DNA of 64,000 nucleotides from Brevibacterium sp. CS2 (GCF_005280295.1 NZ_CP040020.1:3100001-3164000); one strand, 5' to 3'; numbered from the stretch's first letter, positions 18,389 through 29,157 are shown. Program-made: numbers and translations. Notes: generated by a model not told the origin, from the letters alone.

Positions 18389-19864
18389 TCACTCGAGTTC
18401 CTGGCCGGTGGTCTCGGGCGTCGCGAACGCCATGACGAGAGCGGCGAGGACCACGAACGCGCCGGTGATGACGAAGGTCCACGTGAGCCCGAGGACCGGC
18501 CACATGAGGCTGCCGAACACCACCGGGGCGACTCCGGTGGCCACGCGCGAGGCGGCCGAGGCCCAGCCGAACCCGGAACCGCGCAGGCGGGTGGGGTAGA
18601 GCTCGGAGACATAGGTGTAGAGCGCCGGGATCGCCATCTGGATGAAGAACCCGAAGGCGAGGATGGAGAACTTCGCCGCGCCGTTGAGCTCGGCCCCGGA
18701 GGAGTCGAGGGCGATCGCGAAGCCGACAAGGGCGACGGCCGCGACGACCGAGGTGGTGCCGAGCATCCACTTGCGGCCGGTGAGCTCGACGAGCAGCGCG
18801 CACAGCACCACGCCGGCGATCCCGATCGCCGTCATCTGCCCGGTGACGATGAATGCCGCCTGGTCGCCGAGCCCCTGCTCGCGGAGGATCTTCGGCAGCC
18901 AGGTGAGCGCGGCGTAGTAGAGGACGAGCACCGCGACGAAGAGGAGCCACGCGGTGAAGGTCACGCGCGCGGAGTACCGCCACAGCTCGGCGATCTGCCC
19001 GGTCAGCGCGGCCACGCGCCCGAGGACCCCGCGCCGCTGCACCCCGATGCCCGCCTCGGGGGTCGGGTCGGTCGTCGGGGCCGGCCCGGCCGTGGCCGAG
19101 GTGCTGCTCGCCGTGGCGGCAGCCGCGGGGCCGAGCCCCTCGTAGTGCCATTCGGTGATGTCGGAGCCGGTGCGTGCGACGAGGCGGCGGAGGATCGCGT
19201 CGGCCTTGTCGTACTGCCCGGCGGAGATCAGGTACATCGGCGATTCGGGGATGAAGATCCGCACGAGCACGATGAGCAGGGCGGGCAGGACCATGATGAG
19301 CATGATGAGGCGCCAGTCGCCGAAGTCGAGCAGCCAGGCGGAGACGAAGGCGCACAGGGTGACGCCGATCGGCCACCAGCCGTCCATCGCGGTGAGCACG
19401 CGGCCGCGGTGCTTGGCCGGGGTGAACTCGCCGACGAGGGCGTAGTCGACGGGGATGCAGCCGCCGAGGCCGAAGCCGGCGAAGAACCGGAAGATGCAGA
19501 AGAGCAGGATGTTCGGCGCGAAGGCGCCGAGCACGGTGAACAGGGAGAACACGAGGAGGGTCAGCGTGAAGGCGGTCTTGCGGCCGATTCGGTCCGACAT
19601 CCCGCCCCACACCACGGCGCCGGTGGCCATGCCGATGAGATTGGCGGTGGCGATCCAGGCGGCCTGGCCGAGCGTGAGGTCCCAGTGGTCGCTCAGCAGC
19701 GGGATGAGGAAGCCGTTGAGGGCGACGTCCCAGGCGTCGAACATGAAGCCGAGGCCGCCGATGAGGAAGATCGCACCCTGGGTGTTCCATCTCCAGGGCA
19801 GGACGGCGACGACTTCGTCGGCGCGCAGCGCGGCCGGGCGCGCGGGGGCAGATGTCTGAGGCAT
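18389..19864 (-). CDS. MFS transporter (sugar-porter/aromatic-acid type)
   Basis: 491-residue major facilitator with about 12 predicted membrane helices and a central cytoplasmic loop (about residues 215-280). Family motifs are GFMFDAWDVALNGF in helix 1, the loop 2-3 motif GGMSDRIGRKTAF, PAKHRGRVLTAMDGWWPIG in the middle, and FIPESPMYL. These resemble organic-acid or sugar porters; the substrate is unknown. The ATG at 19864 was selected because it gives the usual short N-terminus. It lies 45 bases upstream of lplA on the same strand. Confidence 0.87.
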   Translation of the reverse strand: MPQTSAPARPAALRADEVVAVLPWRWNTQGAIFLIGGLGFMFDAWDVALNGFLIPLLSDHWDLTLGQAAWIATANLIGMATGAVVWGGMSDRIGRKTAFTLTLLVFSLFTVLGAFAPNILLFCIFRFFAGFGLGGCIPVDYALVGEFTPAKHRGRVLTAMDGWWPIGVTLCAFVSAWLLDFGDWRLIMLIMVLPALLIVLVRIFIPESPMYLISAGQYDKADAILRRLVARTGSDITEWHYEGLGPAAAATASSTSATAGPAPTTDPTPEAGIGVQRRGVLGRVAALTGQIAELWRYSARVTFTAWLLFVAVLVLYYAALTWLPKILREQGLGDQAAFIVTGQMTAIGIAGVVLCALLVELTGRKWMLGTTSVVAAVALVGFAIALDSSGAELNGAAKFSILAFGFFIQMAIPALYTYVSELYPTRLRGSGFGWASAASRVATGVAPVVFGSLMWPVLGLTWTFVITGAFVVLAALVMAFATPETTGQELE

Positions 19865-20047
19865 GGGGGTAGCGTACCTTCTTTTTAGCAGATTCGCGCA
19901 ATAATCCGATGGGTGGGCGCGGGACGGCGCGGACGCGGCCCTCGCGCCGTTGGCGGCGACCTCCCGACGCACCGATCCCCCGGCCCGCGGGAACGGGATC
20001 CGAGGGATCGGCGAGGCGGATCGGGAGCGGTCCGGAGTGCCTGCAGA

Positions 20048-21139
20048 TCAGGCGAGGCGGACCATCCAGCCGTTCGTGTCCTCGACGCGGCCGTACTGGA
20101 TGCCGAGGAGCGTCTCGCGCAGCTGCATCGACTTCTCACCGGGCTCCGTGCTCTGCTCGATGGTGAAGTCCTCGCCCTTGAGCTGCCCGATCGGGGTGAT
20201 GACGGCGGCGGTGCCGCAGGCGAAGGCCTCGAGGATGTCGCCGGACGCCGCACCCTCGCGCCACTCCTCGAGGGTGATCGGCCGCTCCTCGGGGGTGAGG
20301 CCGACCTGCGGGGCGAGCTCGATGAGCGAACGGCGGGTGACGCCGTCGAGGATCGAGTCGCCGAGGTTCGGGGTGAGGAGCCTGCCGTCCTTCGTCACGA
20401 GCATGAGATTCATGCCGCCGAGCTCCTCGAGGTACTTCGACTCCGCGGCGTCGGTGAAGAGCACCTGCGCACAGCCGTTCGCCGCGGCCTGGTCGCCGGC
20501 GGCGAGCGAGGCGGCGTAGTTGCCGCCGCACTTGGCGAAGCCGGTGCCGCCGTGGCTGGCGCGCTTGAGGTTCGGGGACAGCCAGATCGAGACCGGCTTC
20601 ACGCCGCCCGGGAAGTAGGCGCCGGCAGGGCTGGCGATGACGTAGTAGTCGACCTCGTGGCTCGAGCGCACCCCGAGGAAGGTCTCCGAGGCGATCATGA
20701 ACGGGCGCAGGTAGAGGCTGCACTCGTCGAGGTCGTTCTGCGGCGTGGGGACCCAGGCGGCATCCTGCTCGACGAGGGCCTTGAGCGAGCCCACGAAGTC
20801 GTCCTCATCGATCTGCGGCAGGGCGAGGCGCTCGGCGGAGATGTTGATCCGGGCGGCGTTCTTCTCCGGGCGGAAGGTCCAGATCGAGCCGTCGGCATGC
20901 CGGTAGGCCTTGAGACCCTCGAAGATCTCCTGCCCGTAGTGGAAGACCGCCGCGGCCGGGTCGAGGACGAGCGGACCGTAGGGTTTGACGGTGTGCGCGT
21001 GCCATCCCTGCTCACGGGTGAAGCGCACGTGCGCCATGTGATCGGTGAAGTGGTTGCCGAAGCCGGGGTCGGCCTTGATCGCCTCCCGCACGTTCTCCGT
21101 GGTCGGCTGCGCGTTCTTGAGGAGCTGGAATTCGGTCAT
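20048..21139 (-). CDS. ilvE: Branched-chain amino-acid aminotransferase
   Basis: 363-residue class IV PLP transaminase that catalyses the last step of leucine, isoleucine and valine synthesis. The PLP lysine is K203 in GFAKCGGNYA. YGPLVLDPAAAVFHYGQEIFEGLKAYR and YLRPFMIASE are diagnostic. A GAAAGG-like site precedes the ATG. The gene is 219 bases downstream of leuB, on the same strand but probably with its own promoter. Confidence 0.96.
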   Translation of the reverse strand: MTEFQLLKNAQPTTENVREAIKADPGFGNHFTDHMAHVRFTREQGWHAHTVKPYGPLVLDPAAAVFHYGQEIFEGLKAYRHADGSIWTFRPEKNAARINISAERLALPQIDEDDFVGSLKALVEQDAAWVPTPQNDLDECSLYLRPFMIASETFLGVRSSHEVDYYVIASPAGAYFPGGVKPVSIWLSPNLKRASHGGTGFAKCGGNYAASLAAGDQAAANGCAQVLFTDAAESKYLEELGGMNLMLVTKDGRLLTPNLGDSILDGVTRRSLIELAPQVGLTPEERPITLEEWREGAASGDILEAFACGTAAVITPIGQLKGEDFTIEQSTEPGEKSMQLRETLLGIQYGRVEDTNGWMVRLA

Positions 21140-21336
21140 GGGAAAGGTCTCTTCTACGAGTCAGGTGTTCAGGTGGATGGGGCCGCGCGGCACGTGCACG
21201 CACGGAATGTGTCACGCGCCACACGCTGGTCCACTGCCCACGATACGGACAGATCGCGCGGAGGTCACATCGGCGGGGTATGGGGCCCCGTCACCGCGCC
21301 CCGGAATGGGTGCCGCGGACCCGGCCGCCGGGCGGT

Positions 21337-21376
21337 GCTCAGCCGATCCGGGCGGCGCTCAGCCGATCCGGGCGGC
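21337..21376. repeat. 20-bp tandem duplication at the leuB 3' end
   Basis: Two exact adjacent copies of GCTCAGCCGATCCGGGCGGC. One copy holds the last leuB codons and stop; the other lies just beyond the stop. It looks like a small replication-slippage duplication that leaves leuB intact. Confidence 0.85.
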
Positions 21377-22399
21377 GATCGCGTCACCGACCTCGGCGGT
21401 CGAGCGCTCGGCGTCCCCGCGCTCGGCGAGATCCGCCTCGACCGCGGTCTGGATGGTCTTCGCGACGACGTCGAGCCCGAGCGATTCGGCCATGAGCGCG
21501 GCGGAGAGGATGGTCGCGGTCGGGTCGGCGATCCCCTGCCCGGCGATGTCCGGGGCGGAGCCGTGGATCGGCTCGAACAGGCTCGGGGCGGTGCCGTCGA
21601 CGTTGAGGTTCGCCGAGGCGGCGAGCCCGATCCCGCCGGTCACCGCGGCGGCGAGGTCGGTGAGGATGTCGCCGAACAGGTTGTCGGTGACGATGACGTC
21701 GTAGCGGCCGGGGTCGGTCACCATGTAGATCGTGCAGGCGTCCGTGTGCTCGTAGTTCACCGCGACGTCGGGGAACTCCGGGGCGACGTGCTCGACGACG
21801 CGGCGCCACAGGTGCCCGGCGTGGACCATGACGTTGTGCTTGTGGACGTAGGTGAGCTTCTGGCGCCGCGCCTGCGCCTTCTCGAACGCGAAGCGCACGG
21901 TGCGCTCGATGCCGTACCAGGTGTTGACGGAGACCTCGGTGGCGACCTCGTGCGGGGTGTCGGTGCGCAGGCTGCCGCCCTGGCCCGTGTAGGAGCCCTC
22001 GGTGCCCTCGCGGACGACGACGAAGTCGATCTCCCCCGGGTCCGCCAGCGGCGAGGTGGCGCCGGTGAAGAACTTCGAGGGGCGCATGTTCACCGCGTGC
22101 TCGAGACCGAATCGCATCTTGAGGATGATGCCGCGCTCGAGCACGCCCGAGGGCACGCTCGGGTCGCCGCAGGCTCCGAAGTAGATCGCATCGTGGGTGC
22201 GGAGGTCGGCGAGCTCGGCGTCGGTGAGCGTCTCACCGGTCTCGTGCCAGCGCTTCGCAGAGGCCTCGAAGGTCGTGGTGACGAGCTCGACGGGCTCCCC
22301 GCTCGCGTCGATCGCGCGCTGCAGGACCTTGAGGCCCTCGGGGATGACTTCGGTGCCGATGCCGTCGCCGGGCATCACGGCGATTCTAAAAGTGGTCAT
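21359..22399 (-). CDS. leuB: 3-isopropylmalate dehydrogenase
   Basis: 346-residue NAD-dependent oxidative decarboxylase of the leucine pathway. Motifs include [18 protein letters not shown] at the N-terminus, [13 protein letters not shown], and [20 protein letters not shown] near the C-terminus. TAGACT lies 6 bases before the ATG and there is no good ribosome binding site, suggesting a leaderless mRNA. It is divergent from the CitE-like gene. leuCD and ilvBNC are elsewhere in the window, so the pathway is scattered over several transcripts. Confidence 0.96.
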   Translation of the reverse strand: MTTFRIAVMPGDGIGTEVIPEGLKVLQRAIDASGEPVELVTTTFEASAKRWHETGETLTDAELADLRTHDAIYFGACGDPSVPSGVLERGIILKMRFGLEHAVNMRPSKFFTGATSPLADPGEIDFVVVREGTEGSYTGQGGSLRTDTPHEVATEVSVNTWYGIERTVRFAFEKAQARRQKLTYVHKHNVMVHAGHLWRRVVEHVAPEFPDVAVNYEHTDACTIYMVTDPGRYDVIVTDNLFGDILTDLAAAVTGGIGLAASANLNVDGTAPSLFEPIHGSAPDIAGQGIADPTATILSAALMAESLGLDVVAKTIQTAVEADLAERGDAERSTAEVGDAIAARIG

Positions 22400-22405
22400 G
22401 GGCTC

Positions 22406-22411
22406 AGTCTA
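22406..22411 (-). promoter_or_regulatory. Putative leuB -10 hexamer (leaderless)
   Basis: TAGACT ends 6 bases upstream of the leuB ATG in the context GTAGACTGAGCCC, very like those of the FAH and CitE-like genes. Confidence 0.5.
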
Positions 22412-22542
22412 CGAGTCGTCTCACCATTCGGGGGATCGTCTTGGATCCTGGAATGCCCTGTGAAGTGGTTCCCAGCCGCCCGCATCCCTGCGCGGTGCGT
22501 GCCCGGCTCGTGAGAGCACCGCGCCGAGGCGCCGAGCGACCG

Positions 22543-22548
22543 TAGACT
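22543..22548 (+). promoter_or_regulatory. Putative -10 hexamer of the CitE-like gene (leaderless)
   Basis: TAGACT ends 7 bases upstream of the ATG at 22556, in the context GTAGACTGATCTCC. Confidence 0.5.
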
Positions 22549-22555
22549 GATCTCC

Positions 22556-23533
22556 ATGCAGCCGACGAACGCCGAACACCCCGCACGCCCTGCCGATTCC
22601 TCCCGCCCTGCCGACCCGTCTGCCGCCGCGGACGGCACCGCGGAGCAGACCACCGAGCGGGCGACCCGCACGGCCGAGGCGCAGACCCACTCGGTGCGCA
22701 ACGCCCGCGCCGCCGCCCTGCCGGCGAAGCTCTCCCGCTCGTGGCTGCTCGTCAACGCCGCGATGCCGGAGACCTTCGAGGCCGCGCAGGCCTCCGACGC
22801 GGACTCGGTGATCTTCGACCTCGAGGCCCCGGTGCCCGAGGACGGCAAGGACGCGGCGCGCGAGCACGTGGTGCACGCCCTCGAGTGCGGGATGTCGGCG
22901 TGGGTCCGCGTCAACGGCACGACCACCGACCACTGGGAGCCGGACCTCGACGCGATCAAGTCGCTGCCCGGGCTGCGCGGGATCATGCTGCCGAACACCG
23001 AGCACCCGGAGCAGGTGACCTACACCTCGATGCGGGCCGGCGCCGGGGTGCCGGTGCTCGCGCTCATCGAGACCGCGCGCGGGATCGAGAACGCCACCCG
23101 CATCGCCGAGGCGCCCGGCACCTTCCGCCTGGCGCTGGGCACCAACGACTTCCGCAAGGACACCGGCGTCGCCGACGACCCGGTGGCGCTGGCCTACGCC
23201 CGCTCGCGGCTCGTCGTCGCCACCCGGGTGGGCGGGCTGCCGGGTGCCATCGACGGCCCCTCGGCGGCCGGTGCACCTGCCGACCGGGTGGTCGAGGACT
23301 GCGGCTGGACCATGAAGATGGGCATGGCCGGCAAGCTTGTGCTCGACCTCGAGCAGATCGGCATCCTCAACACCGAGCTCTCCCCCAGCGAGGACGACCG
23401 CCGATGGGCGCGGGAGATGCTCGACAGGGCCGCGGGCGGCGAGAAGATCACCGACGGCTCGTATCTGCCGCGTCTGGCGCGTGCGAAGAAGATCGCCCGC
23501 CTCGCCGACTCCTACGGCCTCTGGAACGCCTGA
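22556..23533 (+). CDS. HpcH/HpaI aldolase / citrate lyase beta-like (CitE-like) protein
   Basis: 325 residues. The first 55 or so are Ala/Arg/Glu-rich and disordered; the rest is a TIM-barrel of the CitE/malyl-CoA lyase superfamily. Visible active-site segments are SVIFDLEAPVPEDGK (metal-side acidic residues), VRVNGTTTDHWEPDL, GIMLPNTEHPEQV, ALIETARGIENA and ALGTNDFRKD. Stand-alone CitE-like proteins cleave or form CoA thioesters such as citramalyl-CoA or malyl-CoA; this one could be any of these. No citrate-lyase alpha or gamma genes are nearby. Confidence 0.82.
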   Translation: MQPTNAEHPARPADSSRPADPSAAADGTAEQTTERATRTAEAQTHSVRNARAAALPAKLSRSWLLVNAAMPETFEAAQASDADSVIFDLEAPVPEDGKDAAREHVVHALECGMSAWVRVNGTTTDHWEPDLDAIKSLPGLRGIMLPNTEHPEQVTYTSMRAGAGVPVLALIETARGIENATRIAEAPGTFRLALGTNDFRKDTGVADDPVALAYARSRLVVATRVGGLPGAIDGPSAAGAPADRVVEDCGWTMKMGMAGKLVLDLEQIGILNTELSPSEDDRRWAREMLDRAAGGEKITDGSYLPRLARAKKIARLADSYGLWNA

Positions 23534-23581
23534 GGCGCGCCCCGGCCGTCGAGGCCGGGACGGCTGCCCGGGTGACGGGTC

Positions 23582-25174
23582 TCAGTCCTCCGTCAGCGTC
23601 ACCGCGGTGAACTGCGAGGCGCCGACGGCACCGGCGAGGGCGGACACGACCTCGGGGGTCACGGCGGAGTCGACGGACATGACGGACAGCGCCTCGCCGC
23701 CGTCCCCGGCCGGGGACACCTGCATGCCGGCGATGTTGACCTCGTTCCGGCCGAGCGCCTGCCCGAGCTGCCCGATGACACCGGGGCGGTCCTCGTACTT
23801 GAAGATCAGCAGGTGGTCGGTGAGCGCGATCTCGAGCTCGTAGCCGTCGACCCCGGTGAGCTTCTGCACGAGCTTCGGGCCCGTGACGGTGCCGGAGACC
23901 GACACCTGACGCCCCGAGGCGGTCGTCGCGACGATCGTCGTGACGTTGCGGAAGGACTCGACGTAGGGGTCGGTGGTGAGCTCGAGCGTCATCCCGCGCT
24001 CCTCCGCGAGCAGCGGGGCGTTGACGTAGGACACCGGCCGGGACACGTAGTCGCGGAACAGGCCCTTGAGCGCGGACAGCTGGAGCACGGAGACGTCCTT
24101 GTCGGCGATCTCGCCGCGCACGTCGAACCGGAAGTGGCTGATCGGCTCTTCGGCGAGGGCGGCGACGACGCGGCCGAGCTTCTCCGCCAGCGGGATGCCC
24201 GGGCGCACGTCGGCGTGGATCGCACCGCCGGTGACGTTGACGGCATCGGGCACGAGCTCCCCGGACAGCGCCAGGCGCACGGACCTCGCGACGGCGACGC
24301 CGGCCTTCTCCTGGGCCTCGTCGGTCGACGCGCCGAGGTGCGGGGTGACGTTGACGGCGTCCTGCTCCATGAGCCGCGAGTGCTCCGGCGGCTCCTGGCT
24401 CCACACGTCGATCCCGGCGCCGCCGACCTGGCCGGCGTCGACGGCGGCGGCGAGCGCCTCCTCGTCGATGATCCCGCCGCGGGCGACGTTGACGATCCGC
24501 ACGCCCGGCTTGACCTTGGCGAACGCCTCGCGGCCGATCATCCCGACGGTCTCCGGGGTCTTGGGCATGTGGACGGTGATGAAGTCGGATGCCGCGAGGA
24601 GCTCGTCGAGGCTCATGACCTCGACGCCCATCTGCGCGGCGCGCGACTGGGAGATGTAGGGGTCGTAGCCGACGATCTTCATCCCGAAGGACTTGGCGCG
24701 CTCGGCGACGAGCCCGCCGATCCGACCGAGGCCGACGATGCCGAGCGTCTTCTCGTAGAGCTCGACACCGGTGAGCTTCGAGCGGTTCCACTCCCCGGCC
24801 TTGAGCGAGGAGTTGCCGGCGCCGAAGTACCGCGCGGCGGCGAGCAGGTGGGTCATCGTGAGCTCGGCGGCGGAGATGATGTTCGAGGTCGGCGCGTTGA
24901 CGACCATGACGCCGGCCTTCGTCGCCGCCGGCACGTCGACGTTGTCGAGGCCGACGCCGGCGCGGGCGACGACCTTGAGGTTCGGCGCCGCGGCGATGGC
25001 CTCCGCGTCGACCTGCGTGGCCGAGCGGATGAGGATCGCGTCGACGTCGGCGATCGCGGAGAGCAGCTCGGCACGGTCTGCGCCGTTGCACCTCCGGATC
25101 TCGAAGTCGGGGCCGAGCGCCTCGATGGTGGCGGGCGACAGGTTCTCGGCGATGAGCACCGCGGGCTTGCTCAC
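23582..25174 (-). CDS. serA: D-3-phosphoglycerate dehydrogenase, long ACT-domain form
   Basis: 530-residue enzyme that oxidises 3-phosphoglycerate in the first step of serine synthesis. Order: substrate-binding half (about 1-100 and 290-320), NAD-binding domain with GLGRIGGLVAERAKSFGM (about 100-290), an intervening domain (about 320-450) and a C-terminal ACT domain (about 455-530; YEDRPGVIGQLGQALG), as in mycobacterial SerA, where the ACT and intervening domains mediate serine inhibition. GGAGGAACCC precedes the ATG. It is convergent with the CitE-like gene. Confidence 0.95.
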   Translation of the reverse strand: MSKPAVLIAENLSPATIEALGPDFEIRRCNGADRAELLSAIADVDAILIRSATQVDAEAIAAAPNLKVVARAGVGLDNVDVPAATKAGVMVVNAPTSNIISAAELTMTHLLAAARYFGAGNSSLKAGEWNRSKLTGVELYEKTLGIVGLGRIGGLVAERAKSFGMKIVGYDPYISQSRAAQMGVEVMSLDELLAASDFITVHMPKTPETVGMIGREAFAKVKPGVRIVNVARGGIIDEEALAAAVDAGQVGGAGIDVWSQEPPEHSRLMEQDAVNVTPHLGASTDEAQEKAGVAVARSVRLALSGELVPDAVNVTGGAIHADVRPGIPLAEKLGRVVAALAEEPISHFRFDVRGEIADKDVSVLQLSALKGLFRDYVSRPVSYVNAPLLAEERGMTLELTTDPYVESFRNVTTIVATTASGRQVSVSGTVTGPKLVQKLTGVDGYELEIALTDHLLIFKYEDRPGVIGQLGQALGRNEVNIAGMQVSPAGDGGEALSVMSVDSAVTPEVVSALAGAVGASQFTAVTLTED

Positions 25175-25299
25175 GGGTTCCTCCTACGGATGCGCGCACG
25201 GGTGCGGCGACGGTGGATGTCGGGCCGTGGCACGGGCACACGGCACGGGGCGGCGGCTGCTGGGCATCCGCCCGATGACGGGATCGACACCATCGTATC

Positions 25300-25330
25300 G
25301 ACCCCTTGTGAAGCCTTTCACAAGGGGGTC
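25300..25330. terminator. Inverted repeat downstream of the small membrane-protein gene
   Basis: GACCCCTTGTGAA pairs with TTCACAAGGGGGTC with one bulge. It lies between the end of the 83-residue gene (25382, minus strand) and the serA start, so it may terminate the former. An operator role is not excluded. Confidence 0.5.
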
Positions 25331-25381
25331 ACATCGTGAACAGCGGGCCCGCCGTCGACGCAGCGGCCGGGACCGGGCCGG

Positions 25382-25633
25382 TCACCCGGACCGGTCTCCC
25401 GGACGCGGTTCCCGCGGCCGCTCGCGCAGCGCCTTCGGCAGCAGGAAGATCAGGGCGTGGAGCAGGAACATGACGAAGGCCACCACGAAGGCCCAGCGCA
25501 CGACCCCGGGCCAACCCGGTTCAGCCGGGAAGAAGAGCAGGACGACGATCAACGCTCCGATCGAGCTGACGGATTGGATGACCGCCATGGCGAGGAGAGG
25601 CCGCCGCAGTTCGCGTCTCCCGCCGTCGTCCAT
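25382..25633 (-). CDS. Small two-helix membrane protein, unknown function
   Basis: 83 residues with two predicted membrane helices (about 15-34 and 45-67) and a basic, Pro-rich C-terminal tail. I do not recognise a family. The ATG at 25633 is 20 bases downstream of the GNAT gene stop on the same strand, suggesting a shared transcript; a GTG four codons upstream is an alternative start. A hairpin follows about 50 bases after the stop. Confidence 0.6.
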   Translation of the reverse strand: MDDGGRRELRRPLLAMAVIQSVSSIGALIVVLLFFPAEPGWPGVVRWAFVVAFVMFLLHALIFLLPKALRERPREPRPGDRSG

Positions 25634-25653
25634 GGACCTGTGCACCCCGCTCC

Positions 25654-26940
25654 TCAGAAGTCGTTGGGCGAGTACGGGGCGCGCTCGAGGGCGAACATCG
25701 AACGCGCGCGCAGGGCCGCACCCTCGGTGTGCTGGACGATCCGCCCCGCGCGGGCGAGGATCACCGGGTCCGCGCCGCCGAGGTAGATCGAGCCGAGCTC
25801 GGACACCCCGAGCTCGAGGTCGACGGGGACCGAGGCGCTCACGCGCTCGACCTCGGCATCGGTGCCGTCGGCGGTGACCCGGTAGGTGCCCTCGGCCAGG
25901 TGCATGGGGTCGATCACCTTGATGACGAGCTCGCCGGGGACCTCCCACGGGCGGGCCTCGAGCGCGGCGACGACGTCGAGCATGCGCAGCCACACGCCGT
26001 CGTGCTGGCCGACGGTCTTGGCCCGGCGCGGGTCGGTCAGCAGCCACGGCAGCGGGGAGTTCTGGGCGGCGTATCCGAACTTCACGGTGTTCACGAGGTC
26101 GACAGCGCCGAGGAACGCCCACAGCGCGGAGTAGGCGGCGTCGGAGACCGCGACGAAGTCGAGCAGCTCGACGGTGCCGGTGTAGTACGTCTCGCCGTGG
26201 AACCGGTAGCTCACGTAGCCGTCGGGCTCGCCGGACTCGTCGTAGTGGAGCGCAGCGCGCACGGAGCGGTCCTCGTCGTCGGTGCGGGGGTCCACGGAAC
26301 CGGCCGCGACGTCGGTGTAGAGCTGCTGGCGCTCCATCGCGCCGGGCGAGGCCTGGAGGAAACGGGCGTAGATCGCCGGGGCGAGCTCCTCAAGCGCGGA
26401 CGCCGGGCACATCTCCACCCGGCGGTCGGCCTCGGAGGCGAGTGCGAAGCCGGGCGAGGTGTCGACCTCGACCTCGGTGAACCAGGTCGCGGTGCCGAAC
26501 CCGAACCGGGTGTAGATTCCGCCCTCGGTCGCGGTGAGGGCGGCGAACGGGTAGCCGTCGGCCTTCGCCTGCGTGAGGTCGGAGGTCATGAGCGAGCGGA
26601 GCAGGCCGCGCCGCCGGTGGGTGGGGCGCACGGTGATCCACGTGATGAGGTGCGCAGGCACGAGACGACCGCCGCCGACGTTCATCCGCTTCTCGAAGTG
26701 GGCGAAGGTCGCGACCGGGATCTCCGCGCTCAGCGCGTGGGACGGTGCCCGGTCGGCGTAGACGGCGGTGAGCTTCCGCCCGTCGGTGATCGCGTTCTCG
26801 ACCCGGTGGACGAGACGCTCGTCCGTGGGGCGCTTCCCGTGGAATCCGGCGATCACCGCCTGCATGTAGTGATCGGTCCGCCGGTCGGGGGCGCCGTCGG
26901 TCAGGGCTGGGGAGAATGTCTCGAATCGATACTCAGTCAC
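25654..26940 (-). CDS. GNAT N-acetyltransferase, Eis-like
   Basis: 428-residue protein with the three-part Eis architecture: an N-terminal GNAT domain with the acetyl-CoA loop VRPTHRRRGLLRSLM (about residues 100-115), a second GNAT-like domain, and a C-terminal sterol-carrier-like domain (about 300-428) ending in a free carboxylate (PNDF), which is catalytic in Eis. Eis enzymes acetylate amines, including aminoglycosides, but the natural substrate here is unknown. The start is GTG 26940; a TAGTGT hexamer 7 bases upstream suggests leaderless expression. It is followed by the small membrane-protein gene. Confidence 0.85.
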   Translation of the reverse strand: MTEYRFETFSPALTDGAPDRRTDHYMQAVIAGFHGKRPTDERLVHRVENAITDGRKLTAVYADRAPSHALSAEIPVATFAHFEKRMNVGGGRLVPAHLITWITVRPTHRRRGLLRSLMTSDLTQAKADGYPFAALTATEGGIYTRFGFGTATWFTEVEVDTSPGFALASEADRRVEMCPASALEELAPAIYARFLQASPGAMERQQLYTDVAAGSVDPRTDDEDRSVRAALHYDESGEPDGYVSYRFHGETYYTGTVELLDFVAVSDAAYSALWAFLGAVDLVNTVKFGYAAQNSPLPWLLTDPRRAKTVGQHDGVWLRMLDVVAALEARPWEVPGELVIKVIDPMHLAEGTYRVTADGTDAEVERVSASVPVDLELGVSELGSIYLGGADPVILARAGRIVQHTEGAALRARSMFALERAPYSPNDF

Positions 26941-26981
26941 GGGGTCCACACTATCCGATAGCAGGTCAGGGGTGATGCGGT

Positions 26982-27827
26982 TCACACGCGGCGGTAATGC
27001 ACCTGCTGCCCGCCGCCGGGCCCGTGCATCCAGCGCTCGGCATCCTCGGGCCGCGCGCCGAGCCGGCTGATCCGCCCGAGGCGGTTGGCCAGGCCCCGGT
27101 CGAGTCCGCGCATGAGACCGGCCTTGACCCACAGCGCGGCGAACAGCAGGATCCAGCCGGCGAGCGCGCACCACTGGGCGCCAGGCACCGCGGCCAGGCC
27201 GCTCTCCGCCGCAGCCGCGATGATCATCAGTCCGATCCCGATCACGGACCAGAAGCTCGCGAGCTGCATCGTGGTGGTGAAGGCGCGCCGAGGGCCAGCA
27301 TCGATGTCCTCGCGCGACACCCCTGTCCCGCCGCCGGAGAACGGGGGCGTGAGTGCGGCCCAGATGTCGAGGATCCATGAGCCGATGACAGTGCCGATCA
27401 TCTGGATCCGGCTGAGGAAGCGGATGGGCGGGAGCCGGTCGTCCCGGGCGTGGAGCTCCCGGTCGCGGCGGATGCACTCCGCGACGACCTGGGGCGGGGG
27501 CACGGCGACCCCCTGATCGAGTGTCCCCAACCGGTGCCGCAGCGCGCCGAGGCGCCCGAGGTGCACACCGAGCCAGAGGAGCAGGATCCCGCTCAGCCCG
27601 GTGGCCGCCCAGGCCGTCGACTCCGCCTCCGCACGACTGCCGGCGCCGGCGAGCATGAGCGCCCAGGCCAAGAAGACGAGCGCCGGCACAGCACCGACCG
27701 CGAGGAGACCGAAGCCGAAGCCCGTCCACGGGAAGATCCGGGCGGGGACGGCGAAGCGTGCACCGTCGGGCGTCGCATCGAGCGGGCGTAGGAGGCGCTG
27801 CGGGTGCGGGTGCGGAGGATGGGCCAT
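26982..27827 (-). CDS. Four-helix integral membrane protein, unknown function
   Basis: 281 residues from the ATG at 27827. Predicted membrane segments are near 30-55, 70-90, 185-210 and 220-245. The central part (about 100-160) is soluble and contains PPIRFLSRIQMIG, and the C-terminal tail is basic. A DUF4328-like four-helix protein is possible, but I cannot confirm this. TACGAT lies 7 bases before the ATG, so expression is probably leaderless. It lies 41 bases upstream of the GNAT gene on the same strand. Confidence 0.65.
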   Translation of the reverse strand: MAHPPHPHPQRLLRPLDATPDGARFAVPARIFPWTGFGFGLLAVGAVPALVFLAWALMLAGAGSRAEAESTAWAATGLSGILLLWLGVHLGRLGALRHRLGTLDQGVAVPPPQVVAECIRRDRELHARDDRLPPIRFLSRIQMIGTVIGSWILDIWAALTPPFSGGGTGVSREDIDAGPRRAFTTTMQLASFWSVIGIGLMIIAAAAESGLAAVPGAQWCALAGWILLFAALWVKAGLMRGLDRGLANRLGRISRLGARPEDAERWMHGPGGGQQVHYRRV

Positions 27828-27834
27828 GTCCACG

Positions 27835-27840
27835 ATCGTA
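27835..27840 (-). promoter_or_regulatory. Putative -10 hexamer of the four-helix membrane protein gene
   Basis: TACGAT ends 7 bases before the ATG at 27827; no ribosome binding site is present. Confidence 0.4.
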
Positions 27841-27873
27841 GATCGCGATGCGGGCTCCTCGGCGCCCGCCCCT

Positions 27874-27918
27874 GTGCCGATCACGCAGTCGCTGTGCCCA
27901 TGACGCAGTCGCTGTGCC
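27874..27918. repeat. 20-bp imperfect tandem repeat
   Basis: Slightly more than two copies of a 20-base unit (GTGCC-GATC-ACGCAGTCGCT, then GTGCC-CATG-ACGCAGTCGCT, then GTGCC). It lies between two minus-strand transcripts; no function is evident. Confidence 0.6.
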
Positions 27919-27945
27919 GGTGTTGTCACACGTGTCCTCGCACGC

Positions 27946-27987
27946 GCCGAGGGGCGGGCACCGGGATCCCGGTGCCCGCCCCTCGGC
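27946..27987 (-). terminator. Terminator of the ilvBNC operon
   Basis: 42-base perfect palindrome centred on GGGATCCC, with arms starting GCCGAGGGGCGGGCACC. It lies 49 bases after the ilvC stop and upstream of the next minus-strand gene. Confidence 0.8.
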
Positions 27988-28035
27988 GGTTTGCCCGCGT
28001 CCGCGGAGGCGATGGCTCAGCTCAAGCGCACGGGG

Positions 28036-29157
<1,122 letters not shown>

